Shown: positions 1 through 10,840, counted from the first letter of the stretch. The stretch is 25,839 nucleotides of DNA from Priapulus caudatus (GCF_000485595.1 NW_014577415.1:243328-269166); one strand, 5' to 3'. The notes: generated from the letters alone by a model not told the origin. Program-made: numbers and translations.

Positions 1-196
1 GATCACACACGCACTGCACGCACGCATGCGCGCACGCTCGCACCGTACGCACGTACGCACACAACGCGAATAACATAACACCAACGCACGCACGACGCAA
101 CGCAGCCCGCACAACACACATAGCCAAACACAGCACCACCACGCACCGAATGATGCACGCAACCAGGCACACACACACCCCAAACACGACACACCG

Positions 197-254
<58 letters not shown>
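1..254. repeat. ACGC/AC-rich microsatellite tract with a pure (CA)n run
   Basis: Irregular ACGC and ACAC repeats run from 1 to about 197, followed by an uninterrupted (CA)n run at 198-254. The minus-strand translation through it (CVCVCV...) is meaningless. Confidence 0.9.
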
Positions 255-256
<2 letters not shown>

Positions 257-739
257 CACTTGAGGTGCGTTGACATGGATGTACCGCTCGCTCGCTCGCT
301 ATTATATTCACTAGCTGTTGTAGGTATTCACCGAGACCTTGCATCCGCCTATATACTGCCTCCTGCAGCGACGAGGCCGCCCTGGCAATTAACTCCAGGA
401 ACAATTCACTGCTGAACACTCTTATGCGATAGGAACCCCACTAGAGTCACACTGTACGTGCAGGCGCGTTTCTATAACCATATCAGGAGTAAATGATTAG
501 GATGGATCAGTGAGTATTATTTAGTTTGTTATTCACTAAGAGAATTCCACTTACTTTTTTTTTGGTTTAGTGTTATACTTATTGCAGTTTATTAATTACT
601 CCTGTCCATATATATACGCATTAATAATAAATAAATAAAATAAAATGAATAATACAAAATAAAATAAATAAACGAGAAAATAATGAAGAGCATGAATAAA
701 GTAGTGATGTGATGTTGCGATGGCGACGGAGTGACGAAC
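255..739. other. Presumed intron 4 of the RIM gene, no feature
   Basis: This holds a short CTCG repeat at about 285-300 and AT-rich sequence from 520 to 700. A minus-strand open stretch at about 305-419 has ordinary amino-acid composition, but no splice site in phase with the exon ending at 740, so I do not call it coding. A minus-strand AATAAA lies at about 591-596. Confidence 0.5.
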
Positions 740-2864
740 CTTTGCGGGCGTGGTCCATATCCGGTAATGGCGCCTCGCTCTCGTCAGCTTCTGTTAGCGT
801 CTCGTGCACGCAGTCGCCCTCCGTCAGCCGCTGCCGGATGCGGTCCGGTATCGATGGCAACGCTTCACGCAGCGCCTTGATCGTGATTGGCTGGCCGAGA
901 TAAATCTTCTCGCCCCCCATTGATGTACGCCGCATGCCCTTGGGCAGAGCGTCGGGTTTCTTAATCTCGTCGCCAAACTGCGAGAAACGTCGGCCCGTCG
1001 GCGCGCACGGGATCACGGACGGCGTATCCGGATGTAGACGCGGATGTTCGTCGGCAGAGTGACGTCGCCGCGCGGGAGGGTCGCCGTCGTCGTCGTTCGC
1101 GTCGCTGCGAAACTCCTTCGAGAAGCGGTCGTCGGCCGAGTGGCGACGATAGACGCCGACGGCGTCGCTGGCGAGCTGAGAGCCGAGGCCGACGACGCTG
1201 GCGAGCGAAGACTGGCGCGAGAGCGGGATCTCTTTCACGTAACCGGTGCGCGCGCTCTCGCGCCGAAACAAATCGACGCGTCGATGGAAGTCTACGGCCT
1301 CCATGTGCTCGCGCTGTCCGCTCTCGCAGCCGACGGTCGGCGCTCGTGCGCGCGTCAGCTGATCGTCATCCAGCGACGCATCCACCTCTCGGTCGGTTTC
1401 GATGCCGGATCCGGAATCGGTTCTCTCTCGACCGAGCGAGCCGCGCCGCGCCGCGTAGTACCGCTCGTCGGTCGAATGTCGCCGGACATCGGCCACCGTC
1501 GCCGCCGCCATCTTCTTCTCCTTCGCTCTCATCACGTCGTCGGCGGACTTCCTGCGCGGCGGCTTGCGCAGGTTGTAGCCGAGAAGCTGTTCGTTGCCGA
1601 TGCCGAGCGACTTGCGGCGGAGGTGGGCGGCGGCGAGCCGAAACACTTCCTCTTGCTCGTCCAGCGCCGCGGTGGCGCTGCGAGCGCGCCGCGACGTCGT
1701 GTCGACGTACTCGACGCTGTAGCGAAACGTCTGCGTCGGCTCGCTGCGCGTCACCGCCGACGGCGCGTGGAGCTCCCGTCGCACGCGTGGCTCCGTCAAC
1801 CGCCTCGTCGGCGGCGTCCCGCCCGGGTATTGCTTCCGGATACCTAGCACGGTGTATTGCTCTAACTGCATGGCGCCCCTGCTGCGACCGCGACCGAATG
1901 TCTCCGTGTCGAGCAGAGCATCGGTGCTGCGCCGCCGCATGGCGCGCGCGTCGGGAGGGGGTTTCGTGCCGGAGACGGGCGTGTGCGAGACGCGACGTCG
2001 GCGGCGCGCCAGCAGGCTCATGTAGCGACGTATTTCGTCCTCGTGCGTCGGCGAAAGGCGGTACTCGACGCCGTAGCTCGTCGCACACGCTCCCTCTGCC
2101 TCGGCGTCGCTGTGCGTCGCCGCTCTGCGACCTCCACCGCCGCCCTGCCGCCCACTCGCCGCCGCCTCCCCCGCCCTCTCCCGCTCCTGCCCGCTCGTCG
2201 CCTCCCCTACCCTCTCCCGCTCCCGCCCGCTCGCCCCCTCCCCCGCCCTCTCTCGCTCCCGCCCACTCGTCGTCTCTCCCGCCCTCTCCCGCTCCCGCCC
2301 GCTCGCCCCCTCTCCCGCCCTCTCCCGCTCCCGGCCGTGCGGCGGCGAGCCACCGGACATCCTGTGCTCGCGACTTCCGCTGCTCTTCGACGTCGATCCG
2401 GTTCGGGCCGATATTCCGGAAGCGGATACGGTTAGCGACTGCTCGCCCAGTGAACCGCTATCCGTCGGCGACGTCTCTCCGCGTGCGTCGCCGCGTCGCC
2501 TCGCCCTCTGCGTAGCAGCAGCAGCAGCAGCGGCAGCGCGGTGTTTGCTGCCGCTGTCGCCGCTACGCTGCTGCTGCTGCTGCTGCTGCTGTACGGCGTG
2601 CTTGCGCTGACGGCGACTGTTGACGCGCTCGTGCCACAACTGCAGCTTCTTCATCTCCCAGCCTCTATCGTCATCGTCGGACTCGTCGCGCTCGCTGCAG
2701 CGCACGCGCTCCGGCCACAGCCGACGCGTCATGAGGCGATTCTCCTGCTGCACGCTGTCGCGTCGGTCGCGCGAGTACTGCGCCGCGTCCGAGTCCATCG
2801 CCTCGTCGTGCGTCGCCTGATCATGCGCCTCGGTAGACTCCGAGTCGTTCTCTAGGTCGGCGCC
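740..2864 (-). CDS. Rim: RIM exon: long disordered linker between zinc finger and PDZ
   Basis: The open frame runs from acceptor CTGTCTCTGCTGTCAG| (exon start 2864, phase 0) to a probable donor AAAG|GTTCGT (exon end 740, phase 1). The exon has 708 codons with no frameshift and starts GADLENDSESTEAHDQ. Its start phase fits the end of the 10071-9898 exon. From the internal Met at 2798 the features are: acidic/basic segment 36-60; poly-Gln 70-77; poly-Ala 88-95; five 12-residue GRERERAGEGAS-type repeats 155-216; ten RR-x-S sites 288-626. It has no folded domain that I recognise. The RRHS(A/T)D sites resemble the RRHSDVS PKA site (Ser413) in the same linker of mammalian RIM1, which supports the RIM assignment. 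The exon is CpG- and GC-rich. The donor is weak; if it is unused, the frame runs to a stop at 621, with AATAAA about 25 nt further on, giving a short C-terminus. PDZ and C2 domains are not in the window. Confidence 0.8.
2145..2336 (-). repeat. Coding 36-bp minisatellite
   Basis: Within the large RIM exon, five near-identical 36-bp units encode GRERERAGEGAS, GRERERAGETTS, GRERERAGEGAS, GRERERVGEATS and GQERERAGEAAA. Unit length is a multiple of three, so copy-number changes keep the frame. The product is a charged, probably helical or disordered, Arg/Glu segment. Confidence 0.92.
2514..2591 (-). repeat. Coding poly-Gln and poly-Ala triplet runs
   Basis: CAG codons at 2568-2591 encode eight Gln. 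GCT/GCC codons at 2514-2537 encode eight Ala. Both are in the frame of the large RIM exon and are likely length-variable. Confidence 0.9.
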
Positions 2865-2934
2865 CTGACAGCAGAGACAGCGAGACTATATAGGATCGAG
2901 TTTGCGTACGCATGGTTAAACCTCGTTACATACG

Positions 2935-5525
2935 GGACTTATGGACGTGGTAATACGACGTGGCGATAGGCGTGGCCTTATGAACCGTGGTCATAAATTG
3001 TTGTACATGGCCTTATGGACGTGGTAATACGACGTGGCGATAGGCGTGGCCTTATGAACGTGGTCATAAATTGTTGTACATGGCCTTATGGACGTGGTAA
3101 TACGACTTGGCGATAGGCGTGGCCTTATGGACGTGGTAATAAATTGTTGTACATGGCCTTATGGACGTGGTAATATACGATGTGGCGATATGCGTCGCCT
3201 TTATGTCGTGGTAATACGATGTGGCGGATAGGCGCTCGGCCTACTGGACGTCGCGTTAATACGACGTTGCCAATAGGCGTGGGCGCCCTATGGACGTGGT
3301 CATACGACCGTAAGGCGGAATACGGCGGTGGCCTTATGGCACCGTGGTTAACACGACGTGGCAGATAAGGCATGGCCCTTATGCGTCGTGGTAATACGAT
3401 GTGGCGATAGGCGTAGAGCTTATGGACGTGTGGTCATACGACGTTGGCATAGGCGTGCCTATGGACGTGGTCATACGCGACGTGGCGACATAGGCGTGGC
3501 CCTTTATAGACATGCGGCGAATAGGCGTGGCCTTACAAGACGTGGTAATACGACTTGGCCGATAGGCCCGTGGCCTTCATGGACGTGGTCATACGACTTG
3601 GCGCATAGCGTGGCCTATATGGGGCGTGCTAATACGAGTGTGGCGAATAGGCGTGGCCTTATGGACGTGGTATATACGACGTGGCGTAGGCGAGGCGTTA
3701 TGGACGTCCGTCATACGAACGTGGCAATAGGCCGCTGGCCCTATGTGCGTGGTCAAAAATACAACGTAGCGATAGGCGTGGCCTATAGACGTGGCGATAG
3801 GCCGTGCCTTATGGACGTGTAATACGATGTGGGCGATGCGCGTGCCTTAGTGACGTGGTAAAACAACGTAGCTCAATAGGGTGGCCTTTATTGGCAGCGT
3901 GGTAATACGACGTCGGCAATGGCCGTGGCCTTATTTGGGCGTGGTATACAACTCCCCGCCTAAAGCAATAGGCGTTGGCATTTAATAGCACTGGCGATAG
4001 GCGTGCCTTTTAATGGACGTGGTAATACGACGTTGGGCGATAGGCGTGGCCCTTAATTAGACGTGGGTAATACAACGTAGCGATCAGGTCGTGGCCTTAT
4101 TGGACGTTAGTCATAAATTAGTTGACATGGCCTTAATGGACCGTGTAATACGACTGGCGAATAAGGCGTGGCCCTTTATGGACGTGGTAATAAACGAACT
4201 TGGCAAATAGGCAGCTGGCCTTAATGACGTGCGTCATACGACGTGCGATAGGCGTGGCCTTATGAGACGTGGTAAATCACGACGTGCGATAGCCGTGGCC
4301 TTTATGGAACGTTGGTAATACGACGTGGCGATAGACGCGTGTGCCTTATGGACGTGGTAAGTACGACTTGGCCGAATAGGCGTGCCCTTAATGGACATGG
4401 TAAACGACTTGCGCTATAGCGTGCCTTATAGACGTGGCGATTCATGGCGTGGCCTCTATAGACGTGGTATTACGAGCTTGGCGATAGAGCCCGTGGCCCT
4501 TATGGACGTGGTCATACGACGTAGCAATAGTGCGTGGCCTCTAATTTGGCACCGTGGTCATACGACTTTGGCGATAGGCGTGCCTTAAGACGTGGTGATA
4601 CGACGTGGCCGATAGGCCGTGGCCTTTATGGACGTGGGTCATACGTCGTTAGCGATAGGCGTGGCCTTATGGACGTCGGTAAACACGAACGTGGCGATAG
4701 GCTCGTGGCCTTCATGGACGTGAGTTCAATTACGACTTGGCGATAGGTGTGGCCTTATGGACGTGGTAATACGACGTGGCATAGCGGAGCCTCTATGGGA
4801 CGTGTTCAACGACTTGGCTGATAGGCGTGGGCCTTATGGACGTGTCATACGACGATGGCGATAGGGCCGTGGCCTTATGCGACGTGCCATACGACGTCGG
4901 CGATAGGGCGTGGCTTAATGGAACGTGTAATAGACTTGGGCAATAGGCGTGCCTGTATGGACGTGGTCATACGACGTGGCTATAGACGTGGGCCTTATGG
5001 ACGTGGTCATAAATTGTTAGTACATGGCCTTATAGACGTGGTAATACGACCGTGGCGAAGGCCGTGGCATATAAGACGTGATAATACCGATCTTTAACGA
5101 TAGCCGGCGCGTGGCGCTTTTAGATGGACCGTAGGTAAATACGAAGTGGCGAATAGGCGTGGCCTATTATGGACGTGGGTCATACGACTTGGCGATAGCG
5201 TGGCCTTAAGGACGGTGTCATCCAACATGGCGATAGGCGTGCTGGTCCGATGTATGGACGTGTAAACGACTTTTGCAATAGGCCCGTGGCCTTATTGACG
5301 TGGTAATACGATGTGGCGATAGGCGTGGCCCTTATTGGCGTGTCATACGACATGGCGATAGGCGTGGCTTTATGGACGTGTAATACGAACCTTGGCAATA
5401 GCGGTGGCCTTATGGACGTGGTAAATACGAACGACTGGCCGATAGCGTGGCCTTATGGACGTGGTCCCAAATGCGCACCGTAGCGATAGCCCGTAGCCGT
5501 ATGACTGTAGTCATTAAATTGTTGT
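2935..5525. repeat. 39-bp satellite array (intron 3)
   Basis: About 65 tandem monomers, each built around GGCCTTATGGACGTGG, AATACGACGTGGCG and ATAGGCGT. Full monomers are 39 bp. Some, mainly in the first 250 bases, alternate with a 34-bp variant in which the second half is ATAAATTGTTGTACAT, giving a two-monomer higher-order unit of about 73 bp. From about 3180 onward nearly every monomer carries one or more single-base insertions or deletions with few substitutions, the pattern expected of uncorrected long-read sequence. All open frames in it are artefacts. Confidence 0.95.
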
Positions 5526-6155
5526 GTACGTGGTCCTTGTATACATGGTAATGCATGTTTATAGACGGACCCTATAAACACATGGTTAATCGTGTATGGC
5601 AATACATGTTTATAAAGGGGCCTTATACACATGGTTAAACGTGTTTAGAGACGGAACGCCATATACACATGGTTAAAGTGTTCAAGACGGACCATATACA
5701 CATGGTTAAACAGTGGTTTTTGGACAGACCCCCATACCACATGGTTAAACGGTGTTTCTTGTGACAGACCCTATACACAATGGGTTTAAACGTGATTTCA
5801 AAAGAGGAACCATATACACATGTTAAACGTGTTTTAGAGACGGACCATATACACATGGTTAAACGTGTTTAGAGACGGACCATATACACATGGGTTAAAC
5901 GTGTTCAAAGACGGACCATATACATATGGTTAAACGTGTTTTTGGACGGACCCTATACACATGGTTAAACGTGTTTTTGGACGGACCCTATACACATGGT
6001 TAAACGTGTTTTGGACGACCGTATACACATGGTTAAAACGTGTTTCAAAGACGGACCCATATACACATGGCTAAACGTACTCAAGGACGGATCATACACA
6101 CATGATTAAACGTGTTTAGAAACAGACCCTATACACATGGTAATGCGTGGCTATA
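5526..6155. repeat. 35-bp satellite array, related to the 39-bp one
   Basis: About 17 tandem monomers of about 35 bp containing ATACACATGGTTAAACGTGT and AGACGGACC. Several at 5830-6010 are nearly identical. The first three or four monomers (5526-5640) are intermediate in sequence with the 39-bp satellite. A lone similar piece, ACGCATGGTTAAAC, lies at about 2909-2922 on the other side of the 39-bp array. Confidence 0.92.
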
Positions 6156-6189
6156 CATAAGTCTTATATATAATAAAATGGAATACACA

Positions 6190-6258
6190 CACATCATGAT
6201 ATATAGTATACTATATATATATATATTATATATATATATATATATTATATATGGTATA
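6190..6258. repeat. (AT)n tract
   Basis: Alternating AT with a few TT interruptions, between the satellite and the duplicated unit. Confidence 0.85.
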
Positions 6259-6519
6259 AATATCATAGGTATAAAGTTACACCATAAAGCTTCGCCCATG
6301 TGAATGCGGTCAGCTCCGCCATACAGTGTTATACCGGCCAACAGTCCACTGGCAGTGGTTAAGCCGATCACAGAAGAAGTGAATGCGCTTGTAGCAAAAG
6401 GTAGAAGCATACGGCCGCCGAGATGTCTTCCGGCTTGTGCGCTGCAATGCACACTAGGTGAATATAACAACGTGTACGTGTGGCGCTGCTCCGCGCGCGC
6501 GCGTATAATGCCGCGTATG

Positions 6520-6790
6520 TATTGTGCGTGTGGTGTGTGTGCTCGTGCGTTTGGTTGTGTTTTGTGCGGAATGTTGTGCGTGTGTTTTTTTACACGTATC
6601 GCGCGTATGTTATGCGTGCGTGTGCGTGCGCAGCCGAGCCAACATGCGTGTGCGCAATGTGCGTGCGTGTTTGTGTGTGGCTGCATGTGTGTGCTTGCAT
6701 GTGTGCGCACTATACGTGCGTACCATGGTGTGTGTGTGTGTGTGGTTGTGGGTGTGTGTGTGTGTGTGGTGCGCGCGGTGTGTTATGAGT
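6520..6790. repeat. TG/TGCG-rich microsatellite (copy A)
   Basis: Imperfect GTGTGCGTG repeats. The Cys/Val-rich frames in it are microsatellite translations. The equivalent in copy B is at 11975-12270. Confidence 0.9.
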
Positions 6791-6799
6791 GTGAGTGCG

Positions 6800-7790
6800 T
6801 TACGTCCCGACCCTATTGCCGTCAGCGTGACTAACGTCCACTGCGCCGCAAGAGCGTAAAAGGCTTTCAAACACAGATTGCTCTCATAAAAAGCCAAAAG
6901 CGCCGGATTATCTCCTGCAACTAAAAGAACGTGGACCTCCATCTCCCCGTGTCGCAAAGAGGAGAGCCGAATGTGGCCTTCCCGAGATGAAGTCCTTTGC
7001 AAACATGCCTACGGTCCCATCGCTTCAACGCGGGAATAGCATCACTGAAAATGACATCTTCGCGTCGTCTGCGTTTTAGGCGGCGAAGCCGCTTCATTCA
7101 CAGACGCTGCGAAAATCCGCTTATTGCTCGACGCCACTATATAATGTGGAGAATTAAATGGCCTCGAAGCATTGGCGACCAACAAGCACTATATTATATG
7201 AAGCGAGAGCTTGGCAATGCCCTAAGCCTATAATTGTCACCGCGCCCATCTCGGTCGTTGTAGTCGCGCCATGTATGGTGGTTTTGGCGATTAAAAAAAA
7301 GGAACTCCATAAGCACTGAAGCTGGTATTTCATCGGTGGCGCCGGCAAGCAATCAACAACAGGCCAAGGTAATATCTTCCTCATTTCTTGTGAGCAGCAA
7401 TTAAATTTGCCTGCCGTTAATTGCTCAAATTAGAACACCGCCGACGCCTCTCTTGAGTCAACCTCCTGCCAGCTCCTTACGTGAAAGCGTGGCATGGCGA
7501 GCGATAAAAGAAGAAAAGCGGAAGTTAGACTGTTTACTCGAGAAGCAACGGCGTCTTTGCCCTGGCTTCGCGAAACAAAGATGCTAAAGAAACGCTACCG
7601 CGTAGTGCTGTGAAAAGTGGAGTCACGAGACTTCGCGTTTTACAATTTGCTACGCTAAGAAACAAGTGATAAAAAAATTTTTTTTAAACGCAGCCAGCCG
7701 AAACACAATTCAATGCACCAAGGCCACTGTACGCGCGCTGGCACTTTCGGAGAAAGGATGTATCGTCAACCTATAAATCCGTCGTTTTTA
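6800..7790. other. Unique intronic block of copy A, no gene seen
   Basis: Non-repetitive sequence matching 12280-13195 in copy B. The longest frames in A and B do not correspond to one another, so I see no coding signal. A short A-tract with a following T-tract lies at about 7670-7686. Confidence 0.6.
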
Positions 7791-7796
7791 TGGTTA

Positions 7797-7980
7797 TATA
7801 CACACTGCACACACACCACACACCGCACACATCACACACACACAACACACACACACAACACAACACTACACACACTCACACCATATTGTAAGATGGAAAT
7901 AATTATTATATATATCATTTATTTATTTATTGATTTATTTATATATATGATATTATTTATATATATATATATAACGGTTT
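7797..7980. repeat. AC microsatellite followed by TTTA/AT tract (copy A)
   Basis: Interrupted CA repeats (7797-7880), then ATTT and AT repeats (7895-7975). The copy B equivalent is a pure (CA)n at 13202-13262 followed by (TTTA)n/(AT)n at 13280-13352. Confidence 0.9.
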
Positions 7981-8348
7981 TTCTAAGGTAAGCTAAATAA
8001 ACAGCCCATAATATATCCGGAGTAAACGTGGACAAAACACATTGCACCGGTAAGCCCGTTTCACTCGGGTGGAAGCTCTTGCTATCAGTGTAAGGTGAAA
8101 AGTTACATAAGTGAAATGAGCATATGCCTTGTCCCACTCGAACGTCTACATTTACAGTAGCCGTTAAGTGTCCTATGTGCTCTGCGGCACAGACGTCGTC
8201 ACCAGGTTGTCATCGTCCGTGAACAACTAAACAGATACAGACCTGTCCCTCATTAACTCCATCGTGAAATATTTAGAAGAGCGGCAGCGGAACGCGCATA
8301 ATGCTTGACAGTTTGATGGCGTTCGTCCTGGCAATTCTGCCCCACCGA

Positions 8349-8395
8349 AATTGCGGAAACGGAATTACGGAAACGGAATTTACGAAGCGGAAACG
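8349..8395. repeat. CGGAAACGGAATTA short tandem repeat (copy A)
   Basis: Three imperfect 14-bp units. Copy B has the cleaner version at 13690-13735. The palindrome CGATATATCG follows directly in both copies. Confidence 0.75.
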
Positions 8396-8514
8396 ATAAC
8401 TTCGATATATCGTCCAGCTGCACGTAAAATCGAATCGAGTATACGTAATGCCCTTCCCTGGATTCGTGACGCTGTACGTGTGCGTTTATGCTACTTAACT
8501 TCCTTACTGTTGAC

Positions 8515-9847
8515 CGCTTACTGCTGCTGCTGCTGCTACTGCTACCTCTACTGACTGCTTGCTAAGCTGCTGCTGCTGCTGCTAACTGTTACTGCTACTG
8601 CTGCTGCTACTGCTGCTGCTACTGCTGCTGGGCTGCCTGCTACTGCTCACTGCTGCCGCACTGCTGGTGCTACGAGCTTCGTTCTACCAGCTGCTATTGG
8701 CTGCTGCTGCTGCTGCTGCGCTGCTGCGCTTGCTGCTACTGCTACGGTCTACGTGCCTGCGGTGCTACTTGCGCTGCTGCTGCTACTGCGCTACGTAGCT
8801 GCTGCTGCTGCTGCTACTACTGCTGCTACTACTGCTGGCACGGCTTTACCTCGCTTGCTACTACTGGCTGCTGCTTCTCTCTGGCTATCTACTACTAGCT
8901 GATTGCTACTACTTTTGCTACCTGCTACTGCTACTTGGCTAGCTGCTACGCTAACTGCTGCTGCCGCTACTGGCTACTTGCTTACTGCTCCATGCGACGA
9001 CTACGCTTACTTACTACTCTACTACTACTACTACTGCTGCTACTGCTACCTACTGCTATTACTACTACTACATATTTTTCTACTACTACTACTACTAACT
9101 ACTTACTACTACTACTACTACTACTACTACTACAATATAGTCTACGTAATGCTACTACTACTAGATACTAGCTAGTAACTAGTACTAGTACAGTACCTTT
9201 ATCTTACTACTACTACTACTAACTACTACTACTACTACTACTAACTACTACTACACTACTGACTATACTACTACACTTACATCCAATACCCACGCAATTA
9301 TCAATACAATACCAATACCAATACCTGAACCAAGACCAGTATCCTGTACCTAGTACTATCTATACTTATAGTACCTTATACTATATGCCTAATACTATAC
9401 CTATACCTAATACCTACTACCCTATTACGACTATAACTATAACCTATGACCTAACCTATATCCTATATCCTATATCCTATACCCTATAACCTATACCTTA
9501 TACCCCCCTTACTATACCAATAACCATAACGACTAACACTGACTACTACTACTCTACTACGACTACTACTATCTTACTACTAACTAACTACTGCGCTGTT
9601 GGCTGCTGCTGCTAACTGCTAGCTACTACTGCTACTACTACTACTACCAGGAGTAAGGTAATATAGGTATATAGGAGATATATAGATAATAGGGAGATAG
9701 ATAAGATAGATAATAATAACCTATACTAACTATTTATTATCCTTGCCTGCCAGCACTACTACTACTAACTACTAACTACTACTAACTACTACTGCTGCTG
9801 GTGCTAATACTAACTACTACTACTACTACTACCCTACTACTATACTA

Positions 9848-9879
<32 letters not shown>

Positions 9880-9890
9880 AATACTACTAG
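8515..9890. repeat. CTG/TAC triplet and CCTATA-type arrays (copy A)
   Basis: CTG-rich at 8515-8880, TAC-rich at 9000-9290, ACCAAT/ACCTAT hexamers at about 9285-9520, then TAC again up to the RIM exon donor. Long Ser/Tyr/Leu frames are translations of triplets. On the minus strand the repeats abut the exon 9898-10071 donor. Confidence 0.92.
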
Positions 9891-9897
9891 TACTCAC

Positions 9898-10071
9898 ATT
9901 TTCTTCGTCCGAGCTCTGCTCCTCATGGTCGACGTCTTTGAGCAATCTCTCGCAGAGTGCCTGGCTGCTGTAGCAAGGCTTCGCTCTACCACCGTGGTAC
10001 CACGTACCGCTCGCGCACATGATGCCTCGCTTTACGTGGCAGAGTCGACATCGCCATGTCCCGAGAGGTAA
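9898..10071 (-). CDS. Rim: RIM exon: zinc-finger end and SG-x-W Rab3-contact motif (intact copy, duplication A)
   Basis: A 174-nt exon lies between acceptor CATGCAG| (AG at 10073-10072) and donor AAT|GTGAGT (GT at 9897-9896), in phase 0 at both ends. Its 58 codons start LPLGTWRCRLC, which supplies the fourth CxxC pair (residues 8 and 11) and so completes an eight-cysteine finger with the upstream exon. Nine residues later comes SGTWY, at the same spacing as the SGAWF(F/Y) element that contacts Rab3 in mammalian RIM and rabphilin. A Cys/Ser tail ending DHEEQSSDEEN follows. The frame runs on past the donor into poly-Ser encoded by intronic TAC/TGC repeats; that part is not coding. A second, broken copy of this exon lies at 15377-15566. 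Two Cys (33 and 40) after the SGTWY motif are not typical. The acceptor pyrimidine tract is short. Confidence 0.85.
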
Positions 10072-10257
10072 CTGCATGCCAAAAGACGTATAATTATAAA
10101 CGTATAAAACGTATAACTATAATAATATAACGAATAAAAGACATGTATTTAGTTACTGCGCTCTCCTGTGGAATCGGTGAAATGCGCCTCGCTGGTTTAG
10201 GCTTGCTTTTTCCCCTTCTCTGGTTTTTTTCATCAAGCTATATCTCCTCATGCATTC

Positions 10258-10265
10258 TCTATTGT

Positions 10266-10302
<37 letters not shown>

Positions 10303-10459
10303 CTCTCTCTCTTCTCGTACTCTGCATCTCTCTCTCCTCTCTCGCTCGGCTCTCTCTCTTCTCTCTCTCTCTTCTCTTTCTCTCTTCTCTTCTGTCTCTT
10401 TTCTCTCTGTCTCTCCTTCTCTCTCTCTCCGCTCTCATCTCGCTCCTCTCTCTCTCTCA

Positions 10460-10498
<39 letters not shown>

Positions 10499-10737
10499 CT
10501 TTTTCTATCTTCCTCTCATCTCTCTCTCCTCTCTCTCCTCTACTCTCTCTCTCTCTCTCTCTCCTCTATCTCTCTTCATCTTCCTTCTCTCTATCTAATC
10601 CTCTATATTCTTATCTATCTATCTCTATCTATATCTATCTATCCTCTATCTATCTCTATCTAATCTCCTATCTACTTCTCTAATCTTCTCTACTATCTCT
10701 AATTACTTATCTACTCTATCTATTTCCTTATCTCTCT
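10258..10737. repeat. (TC)n and TATC arrays (copy A, left of the gap)
   Basis: Impure TC dinucleotides to about 10560, then CTAT-rich tetramers. The equivalent in copy B is at 15790-16195. Confidence 0.92.
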
Positions 10738-10814
10738 TCCTTTATCGCTTCACGGCGAGTAAATCTGATATTTCTAAGACTTTTGTATACTCCGTGCCGC
10801 ATACACTAGTCAAG

Positions 10815-10839
10815 NNNNNNNNNNNNNNNNNNNNNNNNN
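10815..10839. other. Assembly gap, 25 N
   Basis: Exactly 25 N. The flank at 10735-10810 and the flank at 10925-10996 are two readings of the same sequence (CTTCCTTTATCGCTT... to GCCGCATACACTA), so the two contig ends overlap rather than being separated by missing DNA. Confidence 0.97.
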
Positions 10840-10840
10840 C

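Noticed and set aside
3-419. Minus-strand frame whose first 45 residues look non-repetitive (AASSLQEAVYRRMQGLGEYLQQ), considered as the next RIM exon.
   Set aside because: The nearby acceptors give phase 2, while the exon ending at 740 needs phase 1, and the rest of the frame is translated CA repeat.
1044-2515. Long plus-strand frames (up to 389 codons) and a 240-codon minus-strand frame over the large RIM exon.
   Set aside because: They are shadows of the GC-rich coding exon in other frames. Only the 725-codon minus frame has splice sites and sensible composition.
3125-5398. Several 60-154 codon frames in the 39-bp satellite.
   Set aside because: They are tandem repeat translations, changed at random by indels.
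6129-6710. 193-codon minus frame and overlapping Cys-rich plus frames.
   Set aside because: They cross AT and TG microsatellites and are not preserved in copy B.
9829-9897. Poly-Ser extension (SSSISSSSSS) of the RIM zinc-finger exon.
   Set aside because: It lies beyond a consensus GTGAGT donor, and the Ser run is the intronic TAC/TGC repeat.
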